A stretch of 64,000 nt of DNA from NCBI GenBank assembly GCA_003149345.1, contig QFWI01000009.1, positions 1 through 64,000 on the forward strand, in the 5' to 3' direction. The notes under the pieces are model-generated. The model had not been told where the DNA came from and made no database searches. It worked only from the letters and a program-made list of their open reading frames with translations. The translations under genes and the position numbers were made by a program. Positions 51,713-60,786 of the stretch are shown here, piece after piece; position 1 is the first letter of the stretch; each line of letters opens with the position of its first letter. The stretch comes from Vampirovibrio chlorellavorus (lineage in GTDB: Bacteria; Cyanobacteriota; Vampirovibrionia; Vampirovibrionales; Vampirovibrionaceae).

Positions 51713-52003
51713 ATGTCTGTCATTGATGACTTAAAAGCAAAATTAACGCGTGAACTGGACGCCATCCACGTGGAGATTGAGGATGAGAGCTGGAAGCACG
51801 CCGGTCACGCAGGGGCCACCCCCGGTGTGGAAGCCACGCATCTGAACATGGTGGTGGTTTCGCCCCAATTTGAGGGGGTGGGCATCATGGATCAGCACCG
51901 GCTGGTGCATACCGTGCTGCAAGAAGCCCGGGAGCGGCACTTGCATGCCCTGCAACTAAAGACCATCCCGGCCAGCCAGTGGACGGCCCAGCGCCCTGTT
52001 TAA
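51713..52003 (+). CDS. bolA: BolA/IbaG-family protein
   Basis: 96 residues from ATG 51713, with GGAG 9 nt upstream. Core features are DAIHVEIEDESWKHAGHAGATPGVEATHLNMVVVSPQFEGVGIMDQHRLVHTVLQE with the conserved His residues used to bind Fe-S clusters with monothiol glutaredoxins, and the C-terminal LHALQLKTIPASQW. 70 bp after priA. Confidence 0.9.
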   Translation: MSVIDDLKAKLTRELDAIHVEIEDESWKHAGHAGATPGVEATHLNMVVVSPQFEGVGIMDQHRLVHTVLQEARERHLHALQLKTIPASQWTAQRPV

Positions 52004-52252
52004 CAAGGTGTTAATAGCCTGGGCCGCCTGTTCCACTTTCAAAAAGCCTCCAAATGAGTGCCCCTCCCGGATCGATCCGTAGAGGGGCTGTGAAGTCCAC
52101 GTTGGTGGCCATTCACAGGGATTAGTATACCCCCCCTGGCCCCGGTCATTCCATTCCCTGACGGGCTCAATTTCAGGCCTACGCTTGTGCCGAAAGACCC
52201 ACCCCATTCGCAGTGGTCATCCAACATACCCCTGAGCCAATGGACTACACTC

Positions 52253-53110
52253 TCAGGAAGCCAGAGCCTCTCTGAGCCGTCCCAAAAACCGGTTCAGCGG
52301 ATGAGCGGGCGGCAACTGCGCTTCCCAGTCCCGTCGGATGACCGGGTAAAGCTCGGCAGGATCTCGACCTCCCAGAAACACCAAGGGCCGATCCGGTTGT
52401 TCCGGTGGGCGCTGGAAGCCAAACACCACCAGTGGATCAGCGGACTCAACCGCACCTTCCCCGGGCATTAAGTCCGGGGCCACAAAAGACAATAAACCCA
52501 AGGGCAGGGTATGCGTGGCCACCAGCCCATTCTCAAAGTGGTGAAAAGGCAGCACCTCACAGCAATCCCCCTGGGGGCTGATGGCTTCAAAATCGTAAAC
52601 GCCCTTAACCTGGTAGCTTTGCAGGGTGGGGTCAGCCCGAACGCCATCCGAAAAACCCCACCGCTGGAAGGAGGGATCGATCAGGCAGGCCTTGGGGGGA
52701 ATGGAGGTGTTTCCGGCCTGAAAATGCTGGATGACCGTGTTAAGGTACCCCCATGGGGTGGCCAGAATAAAGGTGTGGTTGGTATGGCTATCCTCATAAA
52801 AGGGGGCGCAATTGCCATCGGCGGCCATGAGCAGGTAGGTTTTTCCAAACGCTTTCTGCAAGGCCTTGCCCAGCTGATAGGTCAACTCGTAGCAAACCCC
52901 GGTGTAAGGCCGGTCGGGATGGGCGGGCTGGTAGTAATTCTCCAGCCGCACTTCCTGATCCGTCCAATGCAGGTGAAACCCGCTGCCCGGCGCAAGCAGG
53001 GTTTCCAGATCCTTGGCGTAGCGACACTGTGGAAGAAATTGCGCCAACAAAGACTGAAACTCCGGTACAAAAAGGCCCAACGGATCATGGGAAAAGGGGC
53101 TGGGAGACAC
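52253..53110 (-). CDS. protein with a Cys-His-Asp triad, arylamine N-acetyltransferase/transglutaminase-like
   Basis: 285 residues from GTG 53110, chosen for CGGAG about 12 nt upstream; an ATG at 53197 is the longest alternative. TGVCYELTYQLGKAL (Cys73), SHTNHTFIL (His112) and ACLIDPSF (Asp145) are spaced like the catalytic triad of NAT/transglutaminase-type folds. The rest shows no known domain and no signal peptide. Function unknown; an acyltransferase or cysteine peptidase role is possible. Divergent from the GHL10 gene. Confidence 0.6.
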   Translation of the reverse strand: MSPSPFSHDPLGLFVPEFQSLLAQFLPQCRYAKDLETLLAPGSGFHLHWTDQEVRLENYYQPAHPDRPYTGVCYELTYQLGKALQKAFGKTYLLMAADGNCAPFYEDSHTNHTFILATPWGYLNTVIQHFQAGNTSIPPKACLIDPSFQRWGFSDGVRADPTLQSYQVKGVYDFEAISPQGDCCEVLPFHHFENGLVATHTLPLGLLSFVAPDLMPGEGAVESADPLVVFGFQRPPEQPDRPLVFLGGRDPAELYPVIRRDWEAQLPPAHPLNRFLGRLREALAS

Positions 53111-53282
53111 GACAGAACTCACTCCGTAGTTGACAGACGGCAGCTGTCCAAATACTTCTATTGTTATTATTCCACGCTTTGGCGGAATGGAACCCATTGG
53201 TTACAATGGAGGTCGTTGGTTAAAATGAAGATTGATTGCTGGAACGGTTACCGATAGAGAGATTCAGGAAGGCGCCTTGCCC

Positions 53283-55178
53283 ATGACCATCAATACCCCC
53301 CGCACAGCCCCGTTGGCCCTCACCCTTTGCCTTCTCAGTCTGTTGGGCCTGGCCGGGGCATCCCTGCTTTGGGGAATGGGCAATCAGGCCGTGGCCCAGT
53401 CGGAAGCGCCCAGTTTTCTCAATCCGGCCCGACCGCAGACCCAGGCCACCTTTCGCTTTCCCTATACCGCTATCGATCCCGACGCCCTCAGTCAACCGGC
53501 GAACAAAGGGATTCCGGGCTTCCGGGGGGAAAACCAGCTGATGATTTACACCCCGACCTCCGGCCCACAAACGGGCACCAATCAAGCCGGACTGGAAGCA
53601 GTGGTTGAACATGGCCGGGTGGTCAAACGCAACCCCGGTAATAGCGATATCCCGGCCAACGGCTTTGTCATCAGCGCCCACGGATCAGCGGCCCAGTGGC
53701 TGGCCCGTTTTGGCAAAGTGGGCTCTCTGGCCAGCTGGAGCCCTGAGACCGGTAAACTGACTCTGGAATTCACCCCGGCCACTTACCTGAACGAGGTGGA
53801 TGCCGCCCTGGCAGAAGCCACGGCCAAGCCCGGAGCCTCTGCCGCCTACCCGGAGCATTTGGCACAGGCCCAACAATGCCGTGCGGAATTACTGGCCCAG
53901 CAAAACGGGCCGGTTACGGAAGCCATGGCCAGTCTGGCCCAGCGTTGTGTGCATGCGGCCAACGTGGCTTTTTACAATACCATTCCCTCGGAGTCCAACG
54001 CCTTCCGGGGCACCTGGATTCGCCCGGAGGGCAACGACCCGCAGCAAGTCCGGCAGGCCGTGGCCGCCCTGAAACGGGCCAACATTCAGCAAGTCTTTGT
54101 GGAAACCTACTATCAAGGCAAAACCATTTACCCCAGCAAGGTTATGGCCGCTTACGGGCTCACCGAACAGCATCCCCGCTACCGGGGCGGCGATCCGCTG
54201 AAGCTGTGGATTGAAGAGGCGCACCAACAGGGGTTGAAGGTGCATGTGTGGGCCCAGGTCTTTTTCGCGGGAAACCAGAAGGAAAACAGCGAGCAGTATG
54301 GCCCCATCCTGAGCCGACATCCCGAGTGGCGCAACGTCCAGCGCCCCCACTGGAATACGGCGACTCCGGTCATCTCCAACATCGAGCCGGGGCATTACTT
54401 TCTGGATCCGGCCAACCCGGAGGTACGCCAGTTTTTAAACCAACTACTGATGGAAATGGTCAGCGAGTATGACGTGGACGGGCTGAACCTGGACTATATC
54501 CGCTACCCGGCCAGCGCTGCGGTCAGCAAGGCGAATTACCTGGGCACCACCTGGGGTTACACGGAAGTGGCCCGGAAACGCTTTATAGCCGTCATTGAAG
54601 CGGAACGCACCACTGCCGAAAACCAGCGGCTGGCGGGGCTCAAGCAAGCCGGGAAACCCATCCCCAAAAACGTCGCCAAGCCCGCCCTGCCGTCTGCCGA
54701 TCCGGTGACCTTCACCCCCAGCCACCCCCTGTGGAACCGCTGGGTCAGCTGGCGCAAGGAACAGGTTTCCAGCTTCGTGAAATCCATTTCTCAGCAGGCA
54801 CGTACCCTGAAACCCAACTTAATGGTGTCGGCGGTGGTCTTTCCAAGCCATGATCCCACCTACGCCCTGAAATTGCAGGACTACCCCCGTTGGGCCAAAG
54901 AGGGGGATATTCAAGCCCTGACCCCCATTGGGCTCTCCACTGACCTGGGACGTATGCGCTTGCAATGCGATCAACTCCAGGAGCAAGTGCAAGGGAAAAT
55001 CCCGGTGTATGTGGGTATTTTTTCCCTGTACAACCGCACCGGCCCCCTCAGCCTGGTGGAAGAGATTGACACGGTGCGGCAGGCCGGATTGGGCGGGGTG
55101 GTGCTGTTTGACGGGGCCCGTCTCAGCGCCCCTTACGAAGAGGCCTTGCGGGAAGGCCCTTTTCGCAAGGCGCCCTGA
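53283..55178 (+). CDS. secreted glycoside-hydrolase-like GHL10 (DUF187) protein
   Basis: 631 residues from ATG 53283 with GGAAGG upstream. Signal peptide is about 1-40 (ALTLCLLSLLGLAGASLLWGMGNQAVAQ). The N-terminal 235 residues form a region of unknown type. From about 240 the GHL10 TIM barrel starts: FRGTWIRPEGNDPQQVRQAVAALKRANIQQVFVETYYQGKTIYPS, GLKVHVWAQVFFAG, YFLDPANPEVRQFLNQLLMEMVSEYDVDGLNLDYIRYPA and LMVSAVVFP, LTPIGLSTD. Related proteins are common in cyanobacteria and may act on cell-wall or extracellular glycans. Confidence 0.87.
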   Translation: MTINTPRTAPLALTLCLLSLLGLAGASLLWGMGNQAVAQSEAPSFLNPARPQTQATFRFPYTAIDPDALSQPANKGIPGFRGENQLMIYTPTSGPQTGTNQAGLEAVVEHGRVVKRNPGNSDIPANGFVISAHGSAAQWLARFGKVGSLASWSPETGKLTLEFTPATYLNEVDAALAEATAKPGASAAYPEHLAQAQQCRAELLAQQNGPVTEAMASLAQRCVHAANVAFYNTIPSESNAFRGTWIRPEGNDPQQVRQAVAALKRANIQQVFVETYYQGKTIYPSKVMAAYGLTEQHPRYRGGDPLKLWIEEAHQQGLKVHVWAQVFFAGNQKENSEQYGPILSRHPEWRNVQRPHWNTATPVISNIEPGHYFLDPANPEVRQFLNQLLMEMVSEYDVDGLNLDYIRYPASAAVSKANYLGTTWGYTEVARKRFIAVIEAERTTAENQRLAGLKQAGKPIPKNVAKPALPSADPVTFTPSHPLWNRWVSWRKEQVSSFVKSISQQARTLKPNLMVSAVVFPSHDPTYALKLQDYPRWAKEGDIQALTPIGLSTDLGRMRLQCDQLQEQVQGKIPVYVGIFSLYNRTGPLSLVEEIDTVRQAGLGGVVLFDGARLSAPYEEALREGPFRKAP

Positions 55179-55231
55179 TATCCCTGGTTAAAAAGTCCCG
55201 GCGCCGACCCGTGGATGAGCCTTCCTGGCCC

Positions 55232-55603
55232 TTAGCGGACGGTGATCTCAAACGCCCCGTGGGCTTGCCGGGTAAAGACTTCGGTCTGAATGATGGCTTC
55301 CAGATTCAAGGGGCCATACAGGTGCGGGTACAGCTCTCCGTGGGTGGAGGGCTCCCAGCGCAGTTCGGGGTGCAGGGCGTCCACGGCCACGCTCAGCAGC
55401 AACAATTCCTCCTGTTCGGGGAAGTAGGCGTTGGCCACCCGGTTCAGCTGGTGAGCCGGTGAGGCGTGAATAAACCCCTCCGTAGCCAGGCTGTCGGTGA
55501 TGAATTGTCCCTGGCGGTTGGCCTTCTGGAAGGCGTCCGGGGTACACAGGATGTAGATGATTTCAGGGTGGACTGTTTCTGACGGGGGCTTTGACTGAGA
55601 CAT
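55232..55603 (-). CDS. DUF952-family protein
   Basis: 123 residues from ATG 55603. The family blocks EIIYILCTPDAFQKANRQGQFITDSLATEGFIHASPAHQLNRVANAYF and LRWEPSTHGELYPHLYGPLN are present. DUF952 is a small alpha/beta fold of unknown role. The longer upstream frame has no homology character and crosses the divergent promoter region of the L25 gene. Confidence 0.82.
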   Translation of the reverse strand: MSQSKPPSETVHPEIIYILCTPDAFQKANRQGQFITDSLATEGFIHASPAHQLNRVANAYFPEQEELLLLSVAVDALHPELRWEPSTHGELYPHLYGPLNLEAIIQTEVFTRQAHGAFEITVR

Positions 55604-55875
55604 GGGATAAAACTCACGGCAAACATTGGGACTGACCCTGATTGTGGCCGGAACACGGCCAAGGCGCAAATGTTGAGACTCCGTAACGTGTGCCACCCAT
55701 CCCAATCTGGCTGTGCAGTCTTCATTTTGGGGACTGGCAACCCTCATGGCCGGTATCAACCCTGTATTGTTACTTGACCCCTTTATTGGCATCCCCTATC
55801 GTGAGAAGACCATCGGGTTTGTCATGGCCCAATGGCTCGCAAGTAAACAGGCATTTAAAGAGAGGGAGAGCGCCC

Positions 55876-56169
55876 ATGGCCAAGCAAAGTGAGACCGTAA
55901 GGCAAAGCGATTTAAAGGTAAGCGAGCGGGATACCACCCTGAATCCACGTCAATTACGGGCTGCCGGATTCATACCGGTCACCCTGTACGGAAAAAATCA
56001 GCAATCCATGCAAATTCAGGCCAAAACCCACGAATTAACCCAGTTGATTATGCACGGCAGCCAGCACTTTGTGCTGTCCGGCTTTGTCAGCGGCAAGGCC
56101 CAGTTGCGGCAACTGCAAGTGGATCCCGTGTCCCAGCAGCCCATCAGCGCCCAGTTACTGTCCGTGTAG
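55876..56169 (+). CDS. rplY: ribosomal protein bL25, short form
   Basis: 97 residues from ATG 55876, with GAGGGAG upstream. It follows the L25 pattern RQLRAAGFIPVTLYGKNQQSMQIQAKTHELTQLI, ending LRQLQVDPVSQQPISAQLLSV. This is the single-domain form without the CTC C-terminal extension. It binds 5S rRNA. Monocistronic, with a terminator after it. Confidence 0.85.
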   Translation: MAKQSETVRQSDLKVSERDTTLNPRQLRAAGFIPVTLYGKNQQSMQIQAKTHELTQLIMHGSQHFVLSGFVSGKAQLRQLQVDPVSQQPISAQLLSV

Positions 56170-56201
56170 CGGCTGATTGCCTGTCCATTAAAATCCAAGC
56201 G

Positions 56202-56234
56202 GCTCACTCAAATAGTCATTTGGGTGGGCTTTTG
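56202..56234 (+). terminator. intrinsic terminator of the bL25 gene
   Basis: A 12-bp stem with G-U pairs (56202-56213 with 56218-56229), AGTC loop, then TTTT. Confidence 0.75.
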
Positions 56235-56247
56235 GACTAAAAAAAGT

Positions 56248-56380
56248 GGTCAGTATCCCTTTACAACCCGTTTGTCACTGTTTGAGCACAGCGCACTCAA
56301 AGTTCATACACTGGCGCTAGTTTCCAAGCCCTGCGCTGCTGCCCGCAGTTTTAGAAACGGGTCGTGAAGGGATACTGACC
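56248..56380. mobile_element. MITE-like element with about 26-bp terminal inverted repeats
   Basis: The left end GGTCAGTATCCCTT... (56248-56273) and right end ...AAGGGATACTGACC (56355-56380) are inverted copies with two mismatches in 26. The 133-bp element has no gene. No obvious target duplication, though both flanks are A-rich. Confidence 0.6.
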
Positions 56381-56502
56381 TGAAAAATTCTATTGCGCAG
56401 GGTAAAACCCGGAAACCAGAAGCTTCCGGGTTAGGGCAGGCAATTATCACCTTATCAGTCGCAGTTAGTTATCAGTCACGTTACATTGAAGGAGAGAGAA
56501 AT

Positions 56503-57045
56503 CTAGGGCAGTTGGGTGGGCAGCAATGCGATGGCCTTATTGAGCAAGGCCGGATTGGCGGCCAGGGCGGCAGGCCCCAGAACCAGTCCGCTGAGTGCGC
56601 CCAGACCGGCACCAGCCACGGCCGCACCAGCGAACAAGGTTGCTTTGTTCCGGTTGTTCACCGGGTGATTGGCGGGCCCCAACGGTTGCGGGTTGGGCAT
56701 TTTGCTCGCCGAAGGAATGGCTTCCATCAAGGGACTTAACTTTTGCAGGGCGTTCAGCCAGGGATTATTCCCGGTGATCGCTTGTTTAGCGAAGGTTTGC
56801 AAGGCGCTGACCATCTGGTTGCCTTGCTTGGGCGGCAGGGCCGCCAGTTTGCTGGCATTGCTCACCGCAGCGGGTGTGGACTTGATAAACACATCGCCCT
56901 GGTGGCCATTTTGCCGGTGGATAGGCTGTGTTTTCTGTCCAAAAGCCACAGGCGTGGTTGCTGGCGTGGCGTCAGGCTTGGCCAGCGTCCGATTTTTTAA
57001 TGCCTGATATTTCGGCAGCTTAAGCTGATTCAAGGCGTCCATCAT
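56503..57045 (-). CDS. Pro/Ala-rich protein with a Gly-rich hydrophobic C-terminus
   Basis: 180 residues. The N-terminus contains TPVAFGQKT (31-39). The middle is polar with one amphipathic helix. The C-terminus has AGAAVAGAGLGALSGLVLGPAALAANPAL (about 139-167), a glycine-zipper-like membrane segment as in some membrane-inserting proteins. No specific family. Upstream is a long AT-rich non-coding stretch. Confidence 0.6.
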   Translation of the reverse strand: MMDALNQLKLPKYQALKNRTLAKPDATPATTPVAFGQKTQPIHRQNGHQGDVFIKSTPAAVSNASKLAALPPKQGNQMVSALQTFAKQAITGNNPWLNALQKLSPLMEAIPSASKMPNPQPLGPANHPVNNRNKATLFAGAAVAGAGLGALSGLVLGPAALAANPALLNKAIALLPTQLP

Positions 57046-57379
57046 GGCGCGGGTCCCATCCCTCTGCTAAATCTTTCACTGAATCCGTTTAGGAAGTGTG
57101 TTTCCAATCGATGAAACTATTCTATCTGAGTTTCCTCATTTAGAAAAATAAAAATAAAAACAAACAAAAGAGCCCTGCCGGAGCTTTAGTCAGAGTGGTC
57201 AAATGCACCTGTTTACAAAACTTAATTATTTCTTGGTGTTTATTTGACAAAAACCATTTAGTGTAAACTTGCCCCAAAGGGTATTTATTTTCTTTTTTGA
57301 CGGTTTGGATAGTGACTTTTTAAAAAATAGTGACTTTCTTCTTGAGATCATCTTTTTCCAAAGGGGTCGTTTTTTATAA
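57046..57379. other. AT-rich intergenic region
   Basis: About 330 bp. It holds the promoter region of the minus-strand gene, TTGACA at 57245-57250, and a short duplication of TAGTGACTTT (near 57311 and 57328). No gene seen. Confidence 0.35.
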
Positions 57380-57440
57380 AGGGACGCCGTCCCCTTAAGA
57401 ACCCCTGCTGGGAGCGCCTGCGCCCCCAGACCCCACAGAA
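57380..57440 (-). repeat. inverted copy of the G-rich repeat core flanking the array
   Basis: On the minus strand it reads CTGTGGGGTCTGGGGG, then CGCAGGCGCTCCCAGC, then AGGGGTTCTTAAGGGGACG. Its first 35 bp match the array units; the hairpin part has diverged. Confidence 0.7.
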
Positions 57441-57600
57441 TTTAGAGCAGCATATTCTGTGACTCCTGAAAACATCACGGTTTCTTGCCTCGCTTTCGAA
57501 TGGGGCCTGCCCCATTCGAAGATAACACCGTTAGTCTGTGACAGCTTACAGTTACGAAAATACTCAGCTACCAGCCACTTGCATTTTCTATCTGGAGGGA

Positions 57601-58603
57601 TCTGGGGGGTGCAGGCGCTCCCGGCGGGGGATGCAAAGGGGGCGGGCCCCCTTTCAAAAGAAAAAAAGTCTTTTTTGAAAACAGAAACATTCGCAAGTAA
57701 ACATCTAAAAGCATGCGCAGCAAAACTCTACGGGGTCTGGGGGCGCAGGCGCTCCCAGCGGGGGATACAAAGGGGGCGAGCCCCCTTTCAAAAGAAAAAT
57801 CCTCTTTTTTGAAAACAGAAACATTCGCAAGTAAACATCTAAAAGCATGCGCAGCAAAACTCTACGGGGTCTGGGGGCGCAGGCGCTCCCAGCGGGGGAT
57901 ACAAAGGGGGCGAGCCCCCTTTCAAAAGAAAAATCCTCTTTTTTGAAAACAGAAACATTCGCAAGTAAACATCTAAAAGCATGCGCAGCAAAACTCTGCC
58001 GGGCCTGGGGGCGCAGGCGCTCCCAGCGGGGGATGGAAAGGGGGCGGGCCCCCTTTCAAAAGAAAAATCCTCTTTTTTTCAAAATAGAACATTCGCAAGT
58101 AAACATCTAAAAGCATGCGCAGCAAAACTCTGCGGGGTCTGGGGGCGCAGGAGCTCCCGGCGGGGGATACAAAGGGGGCTGGCCCCCTTTCAAAAGAAAA
58201 ATCCTCTTTTTTCAAAATAGAACATTCGCAAGTAAACATCTAAAAGCATGCGCAGCAAAACTCTGCGGGGTCTGGGGGCGCAGGAGCTCCCGGCGGGGGA
58301 TACAAAGGGGGCTGGCCCCCTTTCAAAAGAAAAATCCTCTTTTTTCAAAATAGAACATTCGCAAGTAAACATCTAAAAGCATGCGCAGCAAAACTCTGCG
58401 GGGTCTGGGGGCGCAGGAGCTCCCGGCGGGGGATACAAAGGGGGCTGGCCCCCTTTCAAAAGAAAAATCCTCTTTTTTCAAAATAGAACATTCGCAAGTA
58501 AACATCTAAAAGCATGCGCAGCAAAACTCTGCGGGGTCTGGGGGCGCAGGCGCTCCCAGCGGGGGATGCAAAGGGGGCGGGCCCCCTTTCAAAAGAAAAA
58601 AGG
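57601..58603 (+). repeat. tandem array of a 133/134-bp G-rich repeat, eight cores
   Basis: GCATGCGCAG recurs at 57711, 57845, 57979, 58113, 58246, 58379 and 58512 (periods 134, 134, 134, 133, 133, 133). Each unit has GGGGTCTGGGGGCGCAGG, GCTCCC(A/G)GCGGGGGAT, a hairpin AAGGGGGCnnGCCCCCTT, CAAAAGAAAAATCCTC and ACATTCGCAAGTAAACATC. An eighth, slightly different core (57601) starts the array. Neighbouring units are most alike (three with GGAGCTCCCGG in a row), a sign of unequal exchange. Open frames through it shift with every unit and are not genes. Confidence 0.92.
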
Positions 58604-58724
58604 TTTTTAGGATAGACATCCTAAATTCATAAATTTGCTTCGCTGGGAAAACATAACAAGCAACGGCATACTAAAACCACCCGCCTCCGCGCGGGCGACA
58701 CCAGAACCAACCGGGGGAAAGACC

Positions 58725-59045
58725 ATGCCGTACCAATGCGCCCATTGCCAAAGCCTGTTTTTCAAGACGCTGGAAATTCGTATCCACAGCACCCAAAAGG
58801 CTTTGCTCTATAAAAAACGCTGCAAGCGGTGCAAGTACAAATACCTGGTCCAACGCAACAGCCTTCAGGGTAGCTTGATGCCCGCCAGCTTTAGCGACTG
58901 GCAAAAGGCCCACCGGGTGCAAGGCCAAAAAGCCCCAAGCACCGCAAGCGTTCTGGTCAGTGAGTACACCGCGCGCATCAGCCGGAGCAAGGAACCTCCG
59001 TTGGACTACCTGAGCCGACTGGCTCGCGCCCAAACACAGGAATGA
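58725..59045 (+). CDS. small zinc-ribbon protein, Mu Com-like
   Basis: 106 residues from ATG 58725 with GGGGGAAAG upstream. Two CxxC knuckles (C5/C8, C33/C36; PYQCAHCQSLFFKTLEIRIH and KKRCKRCKYKYL) resemble phage Mu Com, which has CxxCxxLLFK...IEIRCxRCK, but the spacer is longer. The C-terminus is basic and Ser-rich. First gene of a compact phage-like cluster, so a phage regulatory or packaging role is plausible. Confidence 0.6.
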   Translation: MPYQCAHCQSLFFKTLEIRIHSTQKALLYKKRCKRCKYKYLVQRNSLQGSLMPASFSDWQKAHRVQGQKAPSTASVLVSEYTARISRSKEPPLDYLSRLARAQTQE

Positions 59046-59051
59046 AATTCT

Positions 59052-59363
59052 ATGAAACCAAAAAAGATCCCTCCCCAAACCGGCTTGTTGCCCAAGCTCA
59101 AAAACCTGCTGGATGCCCTCTCTGATCGCTACCAGCGTGTGTTGGGCGTCATCGATGAGGCATTGGACTCCGACAGCATGAAAGACAAAATCTGGGCGGT
59201 GGACTTGATTTTAAAACGCACCCCCACCGACAGCCCCGCCACGCCTGCCAGCGGCAAGGGCAAAAAAACGGAATCCACCCTCAGCCCCGCCGATTTGGAA
59301 CAACTGAGCGAGCAGGAATTGCTGAATCGGGTGCGCACCTACATTCAGGATTGGGAGCCCTAA
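59052..59363 (+). CDS. small protein in terminase cluster, candidate small terminase
   Basis: 103 residues, helical, charged, with KLKNLLDALSDRYQRVLGVIDEALDSDSMKDKIWAVDLILKRTP and a C-terminal LSEQELLNRVRTYIQDWEP. DNA-packaging small subunits often combine such helices (xxDKIWAVDLILKR is like helper regions of phage terminase partners), but there is no clear HTH. Position in front of TerL is the main support. 6 bp after the Com-like gene. Confidence 0.45.
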   Translation: MKPKKIPPQTGLLPKLKNLLDALSDRYQRVLGVIDEALDSDSMKDKIWAVDLILKRTPTDSPATPASGKGKKTESTLSPADLEQLSEQELLNRVRTYIQDWEP

Positions 59364-59367
59364 GCCC

Positions 59368-59958
59368 ATGAGTCCGGTCTGTCAGCTAACCACAGCCGAA
59401 ACACTGGTTCTTCACGAGCCGGGCATTCGCCACTTGCTACGCTTGCACCGGAACACCCTGCTGGATGACACCTCCCGCAGTGACAGCCTGAGTGACGACG
59501 TGGAGACCCTGTGGCAGAACACGGCAGCCTGCATGCCCTGGCTATGGGTGTTCGTGCAGCCCGATGGGGTCGTCAGCGCCATTGGGGCCTTGTCGGACAT
59601 TCAACCGGGACGACATGCCTTTTTGCATGGGGTCAGCCACCCGGGCTTTCGGAAGGCGGGGTGCGTGGAGCAAACCCTGCGCCCCCTGCTGCAAGCCGCC
59701 TTTGACGAGTTGGCCCTCATCAAGGTCAAGGCCGAACTGGAAACCCACAATCGGGGGGCCATGGGTTTTTGCAGGCGCTTTGGCTTTCAGCGGGAAGCCT
59801 TGTTCCGGGAGGACATTGCCGTGGGTGGTCTGCTGCGGGATGTGGCCGTTTACAGCCTCAGCGCCACACGCTACCGGAGCCTGATTGCGCCAAAACGATT
59901 GCCAAAGCGATTGCCTCCAGTTTTGCCTCAGCTTAGCCCAACAGCTCAGACGGATTGA
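59368..59958 (+). CDS. GNAT-family acetyltransferase in phage-like cluster
   Basis: 196 residues. The pattern AFLHGVSHPGFRKAGCVEQTLRPLLQAAFDELALIKVKAELETHNRGAMGFCRRFGFQREALFRED is the GNAT core, with the acetyl-CoA loop degenerate (RKAGCVEQTL in place of Q/RxxGxG/A). The C-terminus is basic (KRLPKRLPP). Proteins of this type are found beside terminase genes in podovirus-like phages. 4 bp after the preceding gene. Confidence 0.7.
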   Translation: MSPVCQLTTAETLVLHEPGIRHLLRLHRNTLLDDTSRSDSLSDDVETLWQNTAACMPWLWVFVQPDGVVSAIGALSDIQPGRHAFLHGVSHPGFRKAGCVEQTLRPLLQAAFDELALIKVKAELETHNRGAMGFCRRFGFQREALFREDIAVGGLLRDVAVYSLSATRYRSLIAPKRLPKRLPPVLPQLSPTAQTD

Positions 59959-60028
59959 AATCTTCAATCAATGACTACCAATCATTCACTGCCATCAATG
60001 GCATTAACCAAGGAGAAGGACGCCCATC

Positions 60029-60769
60029 ATGTCACTCGGACGCAAAAAAAAGAGTACCACCAAGATTGTTCAAGTGTCTGCCCCACCGCCCATCACCCGG
60101 GTGGAATTCAACAGTCCCACCGGGGATCGCTATGTGACCACCACCCAAAACGGCCAGCAGACTTTTAAAAGCGAGCTGAACCCCGTCACCAAACAAACCG
60201 TGGAGGAGAGTCTAAAAGGTCTGCAACAACTGGCCAAGGAACTCAACCAGCCCGACCCCGTGCGGCAGCAAGCCATCAATCAGAGATCCCGTGACTTTTT
60301 TGAATTGCAATCATCCGATATCAACGCCCAGGCCGACGCTCAACTGGCCCGCACCCGTTCCAGCTTGGCCAAGCGCTTCGGAGGGGCTTACAACGCCACT
60401 TTTGGGACAAATTTATTGGCCCAGATGGAGGGCAATCGGCTGGGGCAACTGTCCGAAGCCAGCAAACAGGCGGCCCTGTTGGGCGAGGATCTGTTTCGGG
60501 CCGATGAAGACAGCCGGGTGCGTCGCTTTGCCCTGTTTCAAAACTATCTGGCCGATTTGAACAATCAGGCCCGGGGCTTACAAAGCAACGGCAGTAGTGT
60601 TTTGCTGAATGAAAGCCAACGAGCCACCGATTTGGCGGTGCAAAAAGCCAACTTGGCTTTACAGGCCAGCCGTCAGGATGCCCTGGCCCAGTCCGAGCAA
60701 AACCGTATTGATCGGGAAAGCGCACTGAAGGCCAGCAGTCAAATCGCCATGGCCCTTATGGGCTTTTGA
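60029..60769 (+). CDS. coiled-coil protein of phage-like cluster, possible virion protein
   Basis: 246 residues, AAGGAGAAGG ribosome binding site. A basic N-terminus (GRKKKSTTK) is followed by a beta-rich 30 residues (ITRVEFNSPTGDRYVTTT) and a long Ala/Gln/Leu-rich helical region (about 60-240) with repeated QAxxxLARTR/LALQASRQDALAQSEQN. Resembles internal virion or tail-assembly proteins encoded next to terminases. Its stop overlaps the next frame. Confidence 0.55.
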   Translation: MSLGRKKKSTTKIVQVSAPPPITRVEFNSPTGDRYVTTTQNGQQTFKSELNPVTKQTVEESLKGLQQLAKELNQPDPVRQQAINQRSRDFFELQSSDINAQADAQLARTRSSLAKRFGGAYNATFGTNLLAQMEGNRLGQLSEASKQAALLGEDLFRADEDSRVRRFALFQNYLADLNNQARGLQSNGSSVLLNESQRATDLAVQKANLALQASRQDALAQSEQNRIDRESALKASSQIAMALMGF

Positions 60770-60786
60770 GGGAGGGGAAGTCAACC

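Noticed and set aside
57459..58505. Chain of overlapping 60-117-codon open frames in the repeat array
   Set aside because: They are the same repeat read in shifting frames (period not divisible by three), with no ribosome binding sites.
57601..58603. CRISPR array
   Set aside because: The whole 133/134-bp unit is conserved; there are no unique spacers between short repeats and no cas genes nearby.
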